From: JAICND01 sp040905905
GTDB taxonomy: Bacteria; Actinomycetota; Acidimicrobiia; Spongiisociales; ZC4RG35
Assembly (NCBI GenBank): GCA_040905905.1
Contig: JBBDQN010000051.1
Span: 1 to 64,000 of the forward strand
DNA length: 64,000 nt
Reading direction: 5' to 3'
The notes under the pieces are model-generated. The model was not told where the DNA came from. It saw only the letters and a program-made list of their open reading frames with translations, and ran no database searches. Positions 53,372 through 61,248 of the stretch are shown here, one piece after another (the stretch's first letter is position 1; each line of letters begins with the position of its first letter). A program made the position numbers and the translations under genes.

Positions 53372-53495
53372 CCAGTGGGGTGTGAGCTGGACCTGTCCTG
53401 GTTGGGGCCGCACGTTTGGCCGGAATCGCCAATCGCACGAGTGCGCTCCGGCCCTTTCCCTCGGATCGACTCGCCGGGCTCCAACGGGCGCCGAT

Positions 53496-54992
53496 CTAAC
53501 GCAACGGCCATCCGGCAAGAATGGAATCAAGCTGGCGGGCATGGTCGTCTGATTCGTAGTCATGGAGAGGGTGGGGGTCGAGTATGTGTTCGCTCACCCT
53601 GGTGGCTTGTCGAAGGTAAACCACCGGTTGGATGCTGCGATCCGAACCCACCTCGACTGCGACTGCCAGCGCAGATCCTTCGCCGTCGAGGAAGGCGGTG
53701 AGCGGCTGCAAACCCGAGTGGGTCAGCCCCCCTTCCTTCATCGCCACCACTCGCGCCAGGTAGCCCTTCTGGCTCATGAGGCCGGCTGATCGGCTTGCGG
53801 CCCTGAGAAGGAAACCCCTCAGTTGCGGAGGATCGATGAGCGAACGGGGCGGTGTGACTCCGAAATGTTGTTCGGCGATATGCCGGGCTTGGATTTGAGC
53901 GTTGTAGCGAAATCCCTGGATCGATGCTGACGTGCTTGGGACCCCGTGCTTACGCAAACCTCGGGCGGCCTGGGTGAGGGTGCCGGCGAAATAGATCCCG
54001 GGGATGGAGGCGCTCTCCCAGAAAGGGGTCTGCGCCGGGAGGCGATCGCGGGCGAAGGTCTGCAGACCGAGACTGCGGAGGTCGCCCAGCTCACTGGTGA
54101 ATCCGGTGGCAGCGACGACGTCGTCTACCACCAATGGCAACGGCCGCCCGATCTCGCCCAAGCGCAGGTCAGCCAGCAGTTCGCCGGATTTGGTTTGAAT
54201 GGAAGTTATGGATGCGTCGAGAACGGCCGAGCCGCCACCGACGACATGGTCCTCGTAGGTCTGATCGAATCGAGCCCGGGACCCGGCGAAAGATCCGGTG
54301 GTGATGGTGAACCGCGTTGGTCCCGGCCCCGCCACTACGACCTGGCCCGCGTACGGCAACAGTTCATCGGCGATCTCGAACCCTGAGTTCTCTTTGCCAA
54401 TGATCAGGACCCGCCGATTCCTATAACCATTCGGGTCGCCGATTTCGGCGTAGCCGATTGCATGTTCAATGCCGGGGACCTTGGGAAACCAGGGAAGGGA
54501 CATTCCGGTAGCGAGGACCACCACCTTGCTTCGGTACTCCCCGTCGGCCGTCTCCAGCACGAACTTGCCTTGGTCGATACGGGTTCCCGTCCACTCGCAT
54601 TGATATCGAATGGTGAGCCGGGAGCGCTCGGCGAAGGCGGCCAGGGCCCGCGACAGTTCCTGTCGGCTTGGAAAGATGCCCGGCGACGACATCATGTCGC
54701 TCACCGCCACCCGATGGGCGTCGTCGGCCAGCAGGAGATTCCAGTCGTACCACGCTTCGCCGCGGACCCCGGGGCCCGGCGCAGGCGCCGGCTTCGACCA
54801 CGACAGCAGCCGATCAAAGACTGGCAGCGTTCGAAACATTCCTCCCGGCTCGGGGTCGCGGGAGATATGGGCGAAGGTGATTCCGCTCCGTCGAAGAAGG
54901 TAGGCGATCTGTAGCCCGCCCGGTCCACTTCCGACGATGACGATTGGATACTCGCCCGGTGGATGGGGGCGGGCGCCGACTACGTCCGCCAT
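53496..54992 (-). CDS. FAD-dependent monooxygenase-type oxidoreductase
   Basis: A 498-residue flavoprotein: FAD-binding IVIVGSGPGGLQIAYLLRRSG (GxGxxG, about residues 19-39), second Rossmann motif VLIIGKENSGFEIADEL (NAD(P) binding, degenerate GxGxxG) and VDDVVAATGFTSEL near the C-terminus. It resembles the flavin-containing/lysine-ornithine monooxygenase group. ATG 54992 overlaps the 3' end of the upstream cNMP-binding gene by 13 bases. Substrate unknown. Confidence 0.8.
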   Translation of the reverse strand: MADVVGARPHPPGEYPIVIVGSGPGGLQIAYLLRRSGITFAHISRDPEPGGMFRTLPVFDRLLSWSKPAPAPGPGVRGEAWYDWNLLLADDAHRVAVSDMMSSPGIFPSRQELSRALAAFAERSRLTIRYQCEWTGTRIDQGKFVLETADGEYRSKVVVLATGMSLPWFPKVPGIEHAIGYAEIGDPNGYRNRRVLIIGKENSGFEIADELLPYAGQVVVAGPGPTRFTITTGSFAGSRARFDQTYEDHVVGGGSAVLDASITSIQTKSGELLADLRLGEIGRPLPLVVDDVVAATGFTSELGDLRSLGLQTFARDRLPAQTPFWESASIPGIYFAGTLTQAARGLRKHGVPSTSASIQGFRYNAQIQARHIAEQHFGVTPPRSLIDPPQLRGFLLRAASRSAGLMSQKGYLARVVAMKEGGLTHSGLQPLTAFLDGEGSALAVAVEVGSDRSIQPVVYLRQATRVSEHILDPHPLHDYESDDHARQLDSILAGWPLR

Positions 54993-55426
54993 TGGTTGGT
55001 TGCGTGCAACCGTCTGGCCTCCGCTTGGAGCATGCGGAACATGACCCGGGGGTGATCGAGCAAGAACTCCTCGAGCCGTTCGGCCGGGAGCGAGAGGCAT
55101 CGGACCGGGCCAGCGACGGCCACGACCTCGGCACCGGGCGGGCCTCCGAGAAGAGCGGCCACCTCGCCAAAGAAGTCGCCCCGACCTAGACGAGCACGCT
55201 CCATCCCGGCGATCAGCACCGCCACCTGACCGTCGAGGATCACGTAGAGGTGGGGGCCGCCGAGGCCTTCTCGCAGCACACTCTGGCCGGGCGGGAAGAA
55301 GGCTTCTTCGAGGTCGGCAGCGATCCGTTCCAGCTCGTGCCAGGGCAGGCCCGCGAACAGTGGAAGCAGGGCGAGAAGGTTGAGATGATCGTCGTGCGTT
55401 GCTTGAGACGTTTCCGAGTGATCCAC
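54980..55426 (-). CDS. cyclic-nucleotide-binding (CRP-like) domain protein
   Basis: A 148-residue stand-alone cNMP-binding domain: PLFAGLPWHELERIAADLEE, LYVILDGQVAVLIAG, and cassette FGEVAALLGGPPGAEVVAVA. The Arg that normally binds the cyclic phosphate is absent, so canonical cAMP binding is doubtful. No DNA-binding domain follows. It overlaps the flavoprotein monooxygenase gene, suggesting regulation of, or complex formation with, that enzyme. Start is GTG 55426. Confidence 0.78.
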   Translation of the reverse strand: MDHSETSQATHDDHLNLLALLPLFAGLPWHELERIAADLEEAFFPPGQSVLREGLGGPHLYVILDGQVAVLIAGMERARLGRGDFFGEVAALLGGPPGAEVVAVAGPVRCLSLPAERLEEFLLDHPRVMFRMLQAEARRLHATNQWRT

Positions 55427-55466
55427 CGGCTTGGCACTCTAAGCATCCCGGTCGATGAAGCCGACC

Positions 55467-55886
55467 CTAAAAGTTGTGGCCCCAGGGCCCGACGCCGTAG
55501 ATCCGATGGACGGTGACACGCACGACGAAACCCGGAGGGGCATCTCGCATCGGGAAGCGCTGGCCAGGCCCGAGGTAGATCCCGGCCAGGTGGTCCATCC
55601 ATTCCAGGGCGGCGCCTTCGCTTACCCGGCCCCGGCCGCTGATGACCGCATAGGGATGGAGACCCGGGCCCTGGTTGTCGTGGGCCTGAAAGGAGATCGC
55701 CACCCGGGGGTCGCGGCGAATGCTTTCGATTTTGTGCTGGTCGGGGAAGGTGGCGAAAACCAGCTCATCTCCGTCGAAGCCCGCCCAGACCAGAGTGACG
55801 TGAGGAGTCCCGTCGGGATCAAGGGTGACCAGATGGCCCAGCGGCCCGGTGGCAAGGAGATCGCGGACCGATTGCGGGATGTTCAT
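55467..55886 (-). CDS. PPOX-class F420-dependent oxidoreductase-like protein
   Basis: A 139-residue split-barrel flavin/F420 reductase: LGHLVTLDPDGTPHVTLVW, ATFPDQHKIESIRRDPRVAI and YAVISGRGRVSEG are the motifs of the pyridoxamine-oxidase-like (PPOX) F420 group. No cofactor experiment can be read from sequence. Neighbours include another F420-type enzyme, which supports this reading. Confidence 0.83.
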   Translation of the reverse strand: MNIPQSVRDLLATGPLGHLVTLDPDGTPHVTLVWAGFDGDELVFATFPDQHKIESIRRDPRVAISFQAHDNQGPGLHPYAVISGRGRVSEGAALEWMDHLAGIYLGPGQRFPMRDAPPGFVVRVTVHRIYGVGPWGHNF

Positions 55887-55939
55887 GAGCGGACCCTAGG
55901 CGAAAACGCGTGTGACGCCGCTGGGAGCGGTATTGATTG

Positions 55940-56434
55940 TCATGCGACCTTGGTCTCCGGGGTCAGGCGGATGATGGGAATCTCGCGATCGGTGGTCGTT
56001 TCGTATTGGCCATATCCGGGGGCCGCCGTCACCACCCGCTTCCAGGCTTCCACCCGCTCGGCTCCGTGCAGCGAATCGGGGTGGACCTTTATGACCTCTT
56101 TCCCCACCTTGATCCAGACCTGTTCCGGGTTCTTGGCCAGGTTGTAACACCAGGCCGGGTGACGGGCCGACCCGGCGGCTGATCCAATGACCAGCCACGT
56201 CCCGGGATGAGTGGGATCAGCGAATCGACCGAGGACGGCCTCCCGACGCTCACCGGTTCTGGCGCCAATGGTTGTCAACATCAGCAGCCTCTGACCCTGG
56301 ACTTTCATTCGATCACCCAGCTTCCGAAAGACCAGATGGCTCAGGCCCATCCCAGCCTTCATCAACGGCTGGACGAACTTGGGCATCGTCACACCACGGG
56401 ATCCATTGGGGGCAAGCACCACCGACATCGCCAT
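55940..56434 (-). CDS. F420-dependent nitroreductase-family (Ddn-like) protein
   Basis: A 164-residue protein of the Ddn/DUF385 split-barrel family: LMLTTIGARTGERREAVLGR, WLVIGSAAGSARHPAWCYNL and EQVWIKVGKEVI are typical. Mycobacterial Ddn reduces quinones and activates pretomanid using F420H2. The start could be ATG 56434 or the later MPKFVQPL. Divergent from an LLM-type gene. Confidence 0.83.
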   Translation of the reverse strand: MAMSVVLAPNGSRGVTMPKFVQPLMKAGMGLSHLVFRKLGDRMKVQGQRLLMLTTIGARTGERREAVLGRFADPTHPGTWLVIGSAAGSARHPAWCYNLAKNPEQVWIKVGKEVIKVHPDSLHGAERVEAWKRVVTAAPGYGQYETTTDREIPIIRLTPETKVA

Positions 56435-56626
56435 CCTCTCGAGAGGAGTTGATGGTAGGCGGTGGCGATCCGACGCTTCCTTTCTTGAACGTGGAGTGGA
56501 GAACTCCCTACCTACCCGGGTTGGCCCTGAACCTGCCCCTGGGCAAGTACCTTGCAGTGGCGCGGGGAATCGGCTGACTGTTAGCTGGCGGCATCGCCCA
56601 AAGTGGTCCCTTCGGAGAGGAGCAGG

Positions 56627-57448
56627 ATGACGATTTCGTTGGGAAGGTTCGGCGTCTGGCGACGTTTGGCTGAGATCACCCCCGACCTGGCCCGGGAGGC
56701 CGAGTCCCTCGGTTACGGAGCGATTTGGGTTGGTGGCTCACCCCCCGGTGATCTGGAGATGGTCGAACGGATTATCGAGGCCACCGAGCGGATCCCGGTG
56801 CTGACCGGGATCGTCAACATGTGGCGGGAGGAGGCCGAAGCAGTGGCCACCTCCTACCACCGGATCGACAAGCGGCACCCGGACCGCTTCATCCTCGGGG
56901 TTGGCATCGGACATCCCGAGTCGACCCAGCAGTACCAGAACCCGCTCGACAAGATCGAGGACTATCTCGATCGCCTCGACCATGGTGGAGTCCCCAAGGA
57001 ACGTCGGGTGCTCGCCGCTCTCGGGCCCAAGGCCCTCCGGTTGGCGGCGGAACGGACCTTGGGGGCCCATCCCTATCTGACCACCCCCCGGCACACCGCC
57101 TTCGGCCGGGAGGTGATGGGATCCGGCCCGCTCTTGGCGCCCGCGCCCATGGTGACGATGACCACCGATCTAGCCGCCGCCCGGGCCGAGGGGCAGGCGA
57201 TGGTCGAGCGCTACCTGAGGCTGTCTAACTACCGCCGCAACCTTGTTCGGGAGGGTTGGGACCCGGCCGACTTGGAGAACGGTGGCAGCGACCGATTGGT
57301 CGATGCCCTGGTCCTCCGCGGCACCCCCGAGACGGTGGCCGCCGGGCTCACCGCCCACCTCGACGCCGGCGCCGACCACGTCGCTATCTACATCCTCGAC
57401 GACGACCCCACCGACCCGTGGCGCCAGCTTGCCGAGGTGTTGCTGTAG
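56627..57448 (+). CDS. LLM-class F420-dependent oxidoreductase
   Basis: A 273-residue TIM-barrel LLM-family protein starting MTISLGRFGVWRRL, with GYGAIWVGGSPPGDLEM, RFILGVGIGHPE and VLAALGPKALRLAAERTLGA. Members oxidise or reduce diverse substrates using F420 or FMN. GAGAGGAG lies upstream of ATG 56627. The third F420-type enzyme in 2 kb. Confidence 0.85.
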   Translation: MTISLGRFGVWRRLAEITPDLAREAESLGYGAIWVGGSPPGDLEMVERIIEATERIPVLTGIVNMWREEAEAVATSYHRIDKRHPDRFILGVGIGHPESTQQYQNPLDKIEDYLDRLDHGGVPKERRVLAALGPKALRLAAERTLGAHPYLTTPRHTAFGREVMGSGPLLAPAPMVTMTTDLAAARAEGQAMVERYLRLSNYRRNLVREGWDPADLENGGSDRLVDALVLRGTPETVAAGLTAHLDAGADHVAIYILDDDPTDPWRQLAEVLL

Positions 57449-57508
57449 ACAGACGGTGCCGTGCCGCGAAGGCAGCAGCGGGAGCGTCACCTTGTCGACC
57501 GCTCCCGA

Positions 57509-57982
57509 TCAATCCCCGGTAAAGACCACCCCGAGCAGGACCGAAGTCCGCCCCGAACAGGGGTCCATGGGGTCGGAGGCCTCAAAGGCCAGCGTTTCGC
57601 CGTCCACGCTCCAGGTGTAGGTACCGACTCCAGAGCAGAGACTCGACCCGGAAAAGGTGATCTGGTCGCCGACTACCGAGATCATGCCCGACCCCGAGGC
57701 GGAACCGCGGGTGATCGAATACCGATCGCCCTCCAGTGTCAGCGCTACTTGGACGGAACCGACCTGAGTCGTCCAAGTCCCGCTCAGCTCTTCCGGGGCT
57801 CCGTCAACGATGACGAGGACCCCGTTTGTACCCGACGACCGGGTTGTCGATCTTCTCAGGCGCGAGGCGGCCCGTTCTGGCGCGACATGTCCGAGATAGT
57901 CGAGGCCGCGATCCGGTTGCTCGATGATCGAACCCCTTCTAAGGACATGCCCGATCGCCCGAATAATCGATGATCTCCCCAA
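57509..57982 (-). CDS. small beta-rich (calycin-like) hypothetical protein
   Basis: The C-terminal 95 residues (ELSGTWTTQVGSVQVALTLE onward, with GTYTWSVDGETLAFEASD) look like a single beta-barrel domain with two Cys (SSLCSG, DPCSGR). The N-terminal 60 residues are low-confidence: the first start is a TTG and the sequence looks like non-coding DNA (RRSTTRSSGTNG). The gene may be N-terminally eroded or start internally. Family unknown to me. Confidence 0.5.
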   Translation of the reverse strand: MGRSSIIRAIGHVLRRGSIIEQPDRGLDYLGHVAPERAASRLRRSTTRSSGTNGVLVIVDGAPEELSGTWTTQVGSVQVALTLEGDRYSITRGSASGSGMISVVGDQITFSGSSLCSGVGTYTWSVDGETLAFEASDPMDPCSGRTSVLLGVVFTGD

Positions 57983-57996
57983 GCGCCCGATCCTGG

Positions 57997-58887
57997 CTAG
58001 CGCCCGCTGGAGGAGAAGTGCATCCAGTCATCGGCGGTGCGCCAGTTCCCTCCCCAACCCCATCTGATGTCGGCGAAGGCGCGCGTGACCACGTCTCCGT
58101 CGGCGATCATCCCCGGCCGGACATCGTCCCGGTCTAGATATGCGCTGGCCAGCTCCGGCACGACCCTTTCACCACGGCGATAGGGATTATGGAAAGGATT
58201 GATGTCGATCGCCCTCCCATAGGCGTGCTCGGACCAGGAGGTGGAGTAGACCACCGGCCGGCAGACGAACCCGGTGGTGACGTTGCCGTCACCGGTTCGG
58301 GGAGCTTCGAGTTCCTCCCGGGAGATGACCCGCATCTCCTCGATCGGGAACCGCTCGGCGTGCATCCGCTCGAACACCCCCACGACGTCCTCGGCCTCCC
58401 CGGCGTCGACGATGATCTCCCCGTTGTGGGCGAGCCCGTCGAAACCGTAGAAGCTGACAGTGAGATAGCGAAGGTTCTCAGGGTCTTGCGGGCACCCCTC
58501 CCTCCAGGTGGAGCGGACCAGGACGTCGTCGGGGATGGGCTGGATCGTGAACTCGAACTTTTCGCCGGCTGGCGGGGGAAGCAGGTCCGGAGTCGGCAGG
58601 CGACGATCGACCAATTCGGGCGGCGTCGGCAACACCTGGGCCGTCCCATCCGGCAACAGGGGAAGCGGTTGGGTACCGAGCCACTCCGGTCGCCCCAGGG
58701 TGGTGGTTGTGGTTGGAGGAATGGTGGTGATGGTGGTAGTCGGAGGCCGGGTCGTCGTCGTGGTGGTGGCGACCGTGGTCGAAGTTGTCTCCTGGACCGT
58801 GGTGATGGTTGCAACCGTGGGCGGCGTGGTTGCAGGCACACATGACGACAAGCTCACAGCCACCAGCAAGATCGCCAGCCTTCGCAT
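57997..58887 (-). CDS. M15-type peptidase lipoprotein
   Basis: A 296-residue lipoprotein: signal peptide with lipobox LSSC (about residues 13-16), a long Thr-rich linker (about 20-65) and a C-terminal peptidase M15 domain with SWSEHAYGRAIDINP (SxHxxGxAxD, His221 and Asp228) and DDWMHFSS (third zinc ligand His). M15 enzymes are D,D-carboxypeptidases or D-Ala-D-Ala dipeptidases acting on peptidoglycan stems outside the cell. The linker fits display across the wall. Confidence 0.83.
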   Translation of the reverse strand: MRRLAILLVAVSLSSCVPATTPPTVATITTVQETTSTTVATTTTTTRPPTTTITTIPPTTTTTLGRPEWLGTQPLPLLPDGTAQVLPTPPELVDRRLPTPDLLPPPAGEKFEFTIQPIPDDVLVRSTWREGCPQDPENLRYLTVSFYGFDGLAHNGEIIVDAGEAEDVVGVFERMHAERFPIEEMRVISREELEAPRTGDGNVTTGFVCRPVVYSTSWSEHAYGRAIDINPFHNPYRRGERVVPELASAYLDRDDVRPGMIADGDVVTRAFADIRWGWGGNWRTADDWMHFSSSGR

Positions 58888-58942
58888 ACTGCCATCCAGT
58901 CAAGACTGGGTGATCCGCTATGCGAACCCCGAGATCTCAACC

Positions 58943-59116
58943 GAGCTCACGGCCAGGGCGGCCAAGATCCTGCGTCTGCGCGAGGAACCGTACGACGCGA
59001 TCCTCGACAACGGCGGCGGCCGATCGCTGCGCGCCCTGCGTCGTGAGTTCGCGCCCGGCGGATTCGTCGTTCTGAACTGCGGCCAGGACATCTCGCTGAT
59101 TGTGAGCGCGTCCAGC
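58943..59116 (+). pseudogene. zinc-binding-type dehydrogenase (MDR) fragment
   Basis: About 58 codons encode a piece of an MDR-superfamily reductase: YDAILDNGGGRSLRALRR, then EFAPGGFVVLNCG. In intact members this lies in the middle of the nucleotide-binding domain. No start, N-terminal catalytic domain or C-terminus surrounds it, and it ends against the opposed dehydrogenase gene. It is a gene remnant at the edge of a GC-richer segment. Confidence 0.6.
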
Positions 59117-59131
59117 GGGTGCCCGATGAAC

Positions 59132-60088
59132 TCAGCTCCTGCCTCCTTCGAGCGTCAGCACGACGTTGCCGGTCTTCTGCCAGGTCTCGACGTACGTCGT
59201 CGCCTCGACGACCCGCTCGAGCGGATACGTGCGATCGATCACCGCGCGGTACTCGCCAGTCTCGAGCAGCCGCTTGAGGAGGATGAGATCCTCCTTCTCG
59301 TACCGCGGCCACGCGGCGACGATCCTCCGGCTGCTCCAGCGGGTCAGGAGGACGCCCAGCACGTTCCAGAGCCCGTCGGTGAGCACGAACATCCCGCCTG
59401 GGACGAGCGAGCCGCGGTACCGCAACCCGACGATCTTCCCGACCGCGTCGACGATCACGTCGTACTTCTCGCCGCCCTTCCTGAAGTCCTCGCGCTGGTA
59501 GTCGATGACGACGTCGGCGCCGAGCGAGCGCATGAGCTCGACGTTCTTCGTGCCGCACACCGCCGTGACGTGCGCACCGAGATGACGCCCGAGCTGCACG
59601 CACGCCGTTCCGCACGAGCCCGAGGCGCCGTACACGAGCAGGCGTGTGCCCTTGCCGACGCGTCCCCGCCGCAGAGCCACCAGCCCCTGATATGCGCCGT
59701 CGATCACGGCCGCGCCCTCCTCGAAGCTCAGCGCCTCGGGCAGGTGTGCGACCAGGCGGCTCTCGCGAACGGTCACCAGCTCCGCGTTCGCACCGTGATT
59801 CTTCATCCCGAACACACGGTCACCGACGGCGAACTCGGTCACCGCCGACCCGACCGCCTCCACCTCGCCGGCGAACTCCATACCCAGCGTCCTCCACTTC
59901 GGGCGAAAGAAACCGATCATGAAACGCCAGACAATCGGCCTCGCGCGGCGCACGTGGCAGTCGGTCTGATTGACCGTCGTCGCGCGGACGCGCACGAGGA
60001 CCTCGTCGTCCTTCGGGACCGGCGCCGGGACATCCTCGATGCGCAGCACCTCCGGCGGCCCGAACCGTTCGTGCACAACCGCCCTCAC
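59132..60088 (-). CDS. NAD(P)-dependent quinone oxidoreductase/alcohol dehydrogenase (MDR)
   Basis: A 318-residue medium-chain reductase starting VRAVVHERFGPPEVLRIEDV, with MEFAGEVEAVGSAVTEFAVGD, the nucleotide-binding VYGASGSCGTACVQLGRHLG, and C-terminal YPLERVVEATTYVETWQKTGNVVLTL. It lacks the structural-zinc Cys cluster, fitting the zinc-independent quinone-reductase type. GTG 60088 overlaps the stop of the Nudix regulator (GTGA). Base composition is richer in GC than the neighbours. Confidence 0.87.
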   Translation of the reverse strand: MRAVVHERFGPPEVLRIEDVPAPVPKDDEVLVRVRATTVNQTDCHVRRARPIVWRFMIGFFRPKWRTLGMEFAGEVEAVGSAVTEFAVGDRVFGMKNHGANAELVTVRESRLVAHLPEALSFEEGAAVIDGAYQGLVALRRGRVGKGTRLLVYGASGSCGTACVQLGRHLGAHVTAVCGTKNVELMRSLGADVVIDYQREDFRKGGEKYDVIVDAVGKIVGLRYRGSLVPGGMFVLTDGLWNVLGVLLTRWSSRRIVAAWPRYEKEDLILLKRLLETGEYRAVIDRTYPLERVVEATTYVETWQKTGNVVLTLEGGRS

Positions 60089-60843
60089 GGATTCCGCTCC
60101 CTCAGCCGCTGGAGCAGGTGGATCGGCCCGCCGTGTTTCCACGCCCGCCCGGCGCGGAAGAGCTCCGCGGGCCTGCCGCCCTCGGGGCCGGGTTGCGTGC
60201 GGCGTCCGGTCGGGATCACCCACCCGTCTTCGGAGACGATCGTGCGGCGGAAGTTGGCGGCGTCGAGCTGCACGCCCCAGATCGCCTCGTAAACGGCGCG
60301 CAGCTCCGCCATCGTGAAGGTAGTGCCGACGAATGCAGTTGCGATTCCGGAGACCTCGAGCTCGACGCGCACCCGCTCGATGGCGTCGCGCACGAGCCGC
60401 AAGTGGTCGAACGCGAGCGGGAGCTTCCCCTGGAGGACGTCGGCGCCGGGCACGAGATCGGCCTCGGCGGCGTCCGTGCCCGCGGCGATCGCGCCCACAT
60501 CGCGCAGCACCGCCAGGTAGCCGACGGTGACGACGTTCATGCGCGGGTCGCGCCCGGGGTCGCCGTAGGCGCCGAACTGCGTGAGCAGGCTGGGGACGTC
60601 GACACCCGTCTCCTCGGCCAGCTCGCGCCTTGCCGCCTCGTCCAGTGTCTCGTGCGGCCGCTTGAAGCCGCCCGGGATCGCCCACATCCCCTCGAAGGGC
60701 TCCTGGCCGCGGCGGACGAGCAGCAGGTTGATCGTGCGCTCGACCATGGTCAGGATCACGACGTCGACGGTGACCGCGAAGGCGGGGAACAGCGCAGGGT
60801 CGTAGCCGGCGGGCCGCTGGGCGCTCGGAGTTTTGGTCTTCAC
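60085..60843 (-). CDS. NrtR-type Nudix-domain transcriptional regulator
   Basis: A 252-residue protein. The Nudix domain has a complete Nudix box (GGFKRPHETLDEAARRELAE then ETGVD), so hydrolase chemistry may be retained. The C-terminal winged-helix-like segment (FTMAELRAVYEAIWGVQLDA, NFRRTIVSEDGWVIPTGRRT) matches NrtR regulators, which sense ADP-ribose and control NAD metabolism genes. It is co-transcribed with the dehydrogenase downstream. A GGGTT-N11-AACCC repeat covers its -35. GTG 60843 is leaderless by spacing. Confidence 0.83.
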   Translation of the reverse strand: MKTKTPSAQRPAGYDPALFPAFAVTVDVVILTMVERTINLLLVRRGQEPFEGMWAIPGGFKRPHETLDEAARRELAEETGVDVPSLLTQFGAYGDPGRDPRMNVVTVGYLAVLRDVGAIAAGTDAAEADLVPGADVLQGKLPLAFDHLRLVRDAIERVRVELEVSGIATAFVGTTFTMAELRAVYEAIWGVQLDAANFRRTIVSEDGWVIPTGRRTQPGPEGGRPAELFRAGRAWKHGGPIHLLQRLRERNP

Positions 60844-60850
60844 GACCCTT

Positions 60851-60882
60851 ACCTTAGGGCCGGGTTATTGTCTTATCAACCC
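60851..60882 (-). promoter_or_regulatory. leaderless promoter with inverted-repeat operator (Nudix regulator)
   Basis: Minus-strand -35 TTGATA (60874-60879), 17-base spacer, -10 TAAGGT (60851-60856), seven bases to GTG 60843. An inverted repeat GGGTT (60862-60866) / AACCC (60878-60882) overlaps the -35 and spacer, where an autoregulator would bind. Confidence 0.6.
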
Positions 60883-60886
60883 TAAC

Positions 60887-61024
60887 TTACTTGGCGATTG
60901 CTTCCAGCATGCGCCTGACCTGTTGCTTTGAGTCCCGCTCGCGTTGCGGTGCGAGAGCACGATGATGTTCGGGTTGGCTGGCGTCGATGGCAGCCAACAG
61001 CCCACTGGGGTCGAGGACGATCAC
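60887..61024 (-). pseudogene. truncated VapC-type PIN toxin
   Basis: A 45-codon frame starts MIVLDPSGLLAAIDASQPEH (GTG at 61024, overlapping the antitoxin stop as GTGA), the first strand and helix of a PIN toxin, with the first catalytic Asp. It then drifts (RALAPQRERDSKQQVRRMLE) and stops. Intact VapC is about 130 aa, so three of the four acidic residues are missing. It ends at the border of the GC-richer segment. Confidence 0.7.
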
Positions 61025-61248
61025 CGCTCGCCAAAACCCTCGAGGAACTCGTCGGTCCGTACAGCAAGGTCGGGTATCCCACTTTCGAAGATGGGCAGTG
61101 TCGGTTTGGCGACCCGCTGACTGCCTGTCACGAGTCCGATGCCTTCCCTGACGAGTTCAGCCTCGCTCGGACCGGTCGCTTCAGACTCTCGACGCAGCGC
61201 CTCTTTCAAGCCGAGAGGCAAATAGACCGTTTCCTTGAAAAGGGTCAG
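61021..61248 (-). CDS. RHH antitoxin (VapB-like) of the broken module
   Basis: About 75 residues: TLFKETVYLPLGLKEALRRE, SEATGPSEAELVREGIG and a tail ending FLEGFGER, a ribbon-helix-helix antitoxin. The canonical start TTG (61221) would delete the DNA-binding beta strand. CTG at 61248 overlaps the DprA-like stop as CTGA and restores it, so I use it as the likely start. Its cognate toxin is truncated. Confidence 0.7.
   Translation of the reverse strand: MTLFKETVYLPLGLKEALRRESEATGPSEAELVREGIGLVTGSQRVAKPTLPIFESGIPDLAVRTDEFLEGFGER

Noticed and set aside
58680..58860. Tandem repeat or microsatellite in GTGGTGGT-rich DNA
   Set aside because: It encodes the Thr-rich linker of the M15 lipoprotein on the minus strand, so the repetition is explained by coding of a flexible spacer.
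58508..60292. 594-codon open frame on the + strand
   Set aside because: It runs antisense through the M15 peptidase, dehydrogenase and Nudix genes, all with clear family motifs. Only its short MDR-like part (58943-59116) is meaningful, kept as a fragment.
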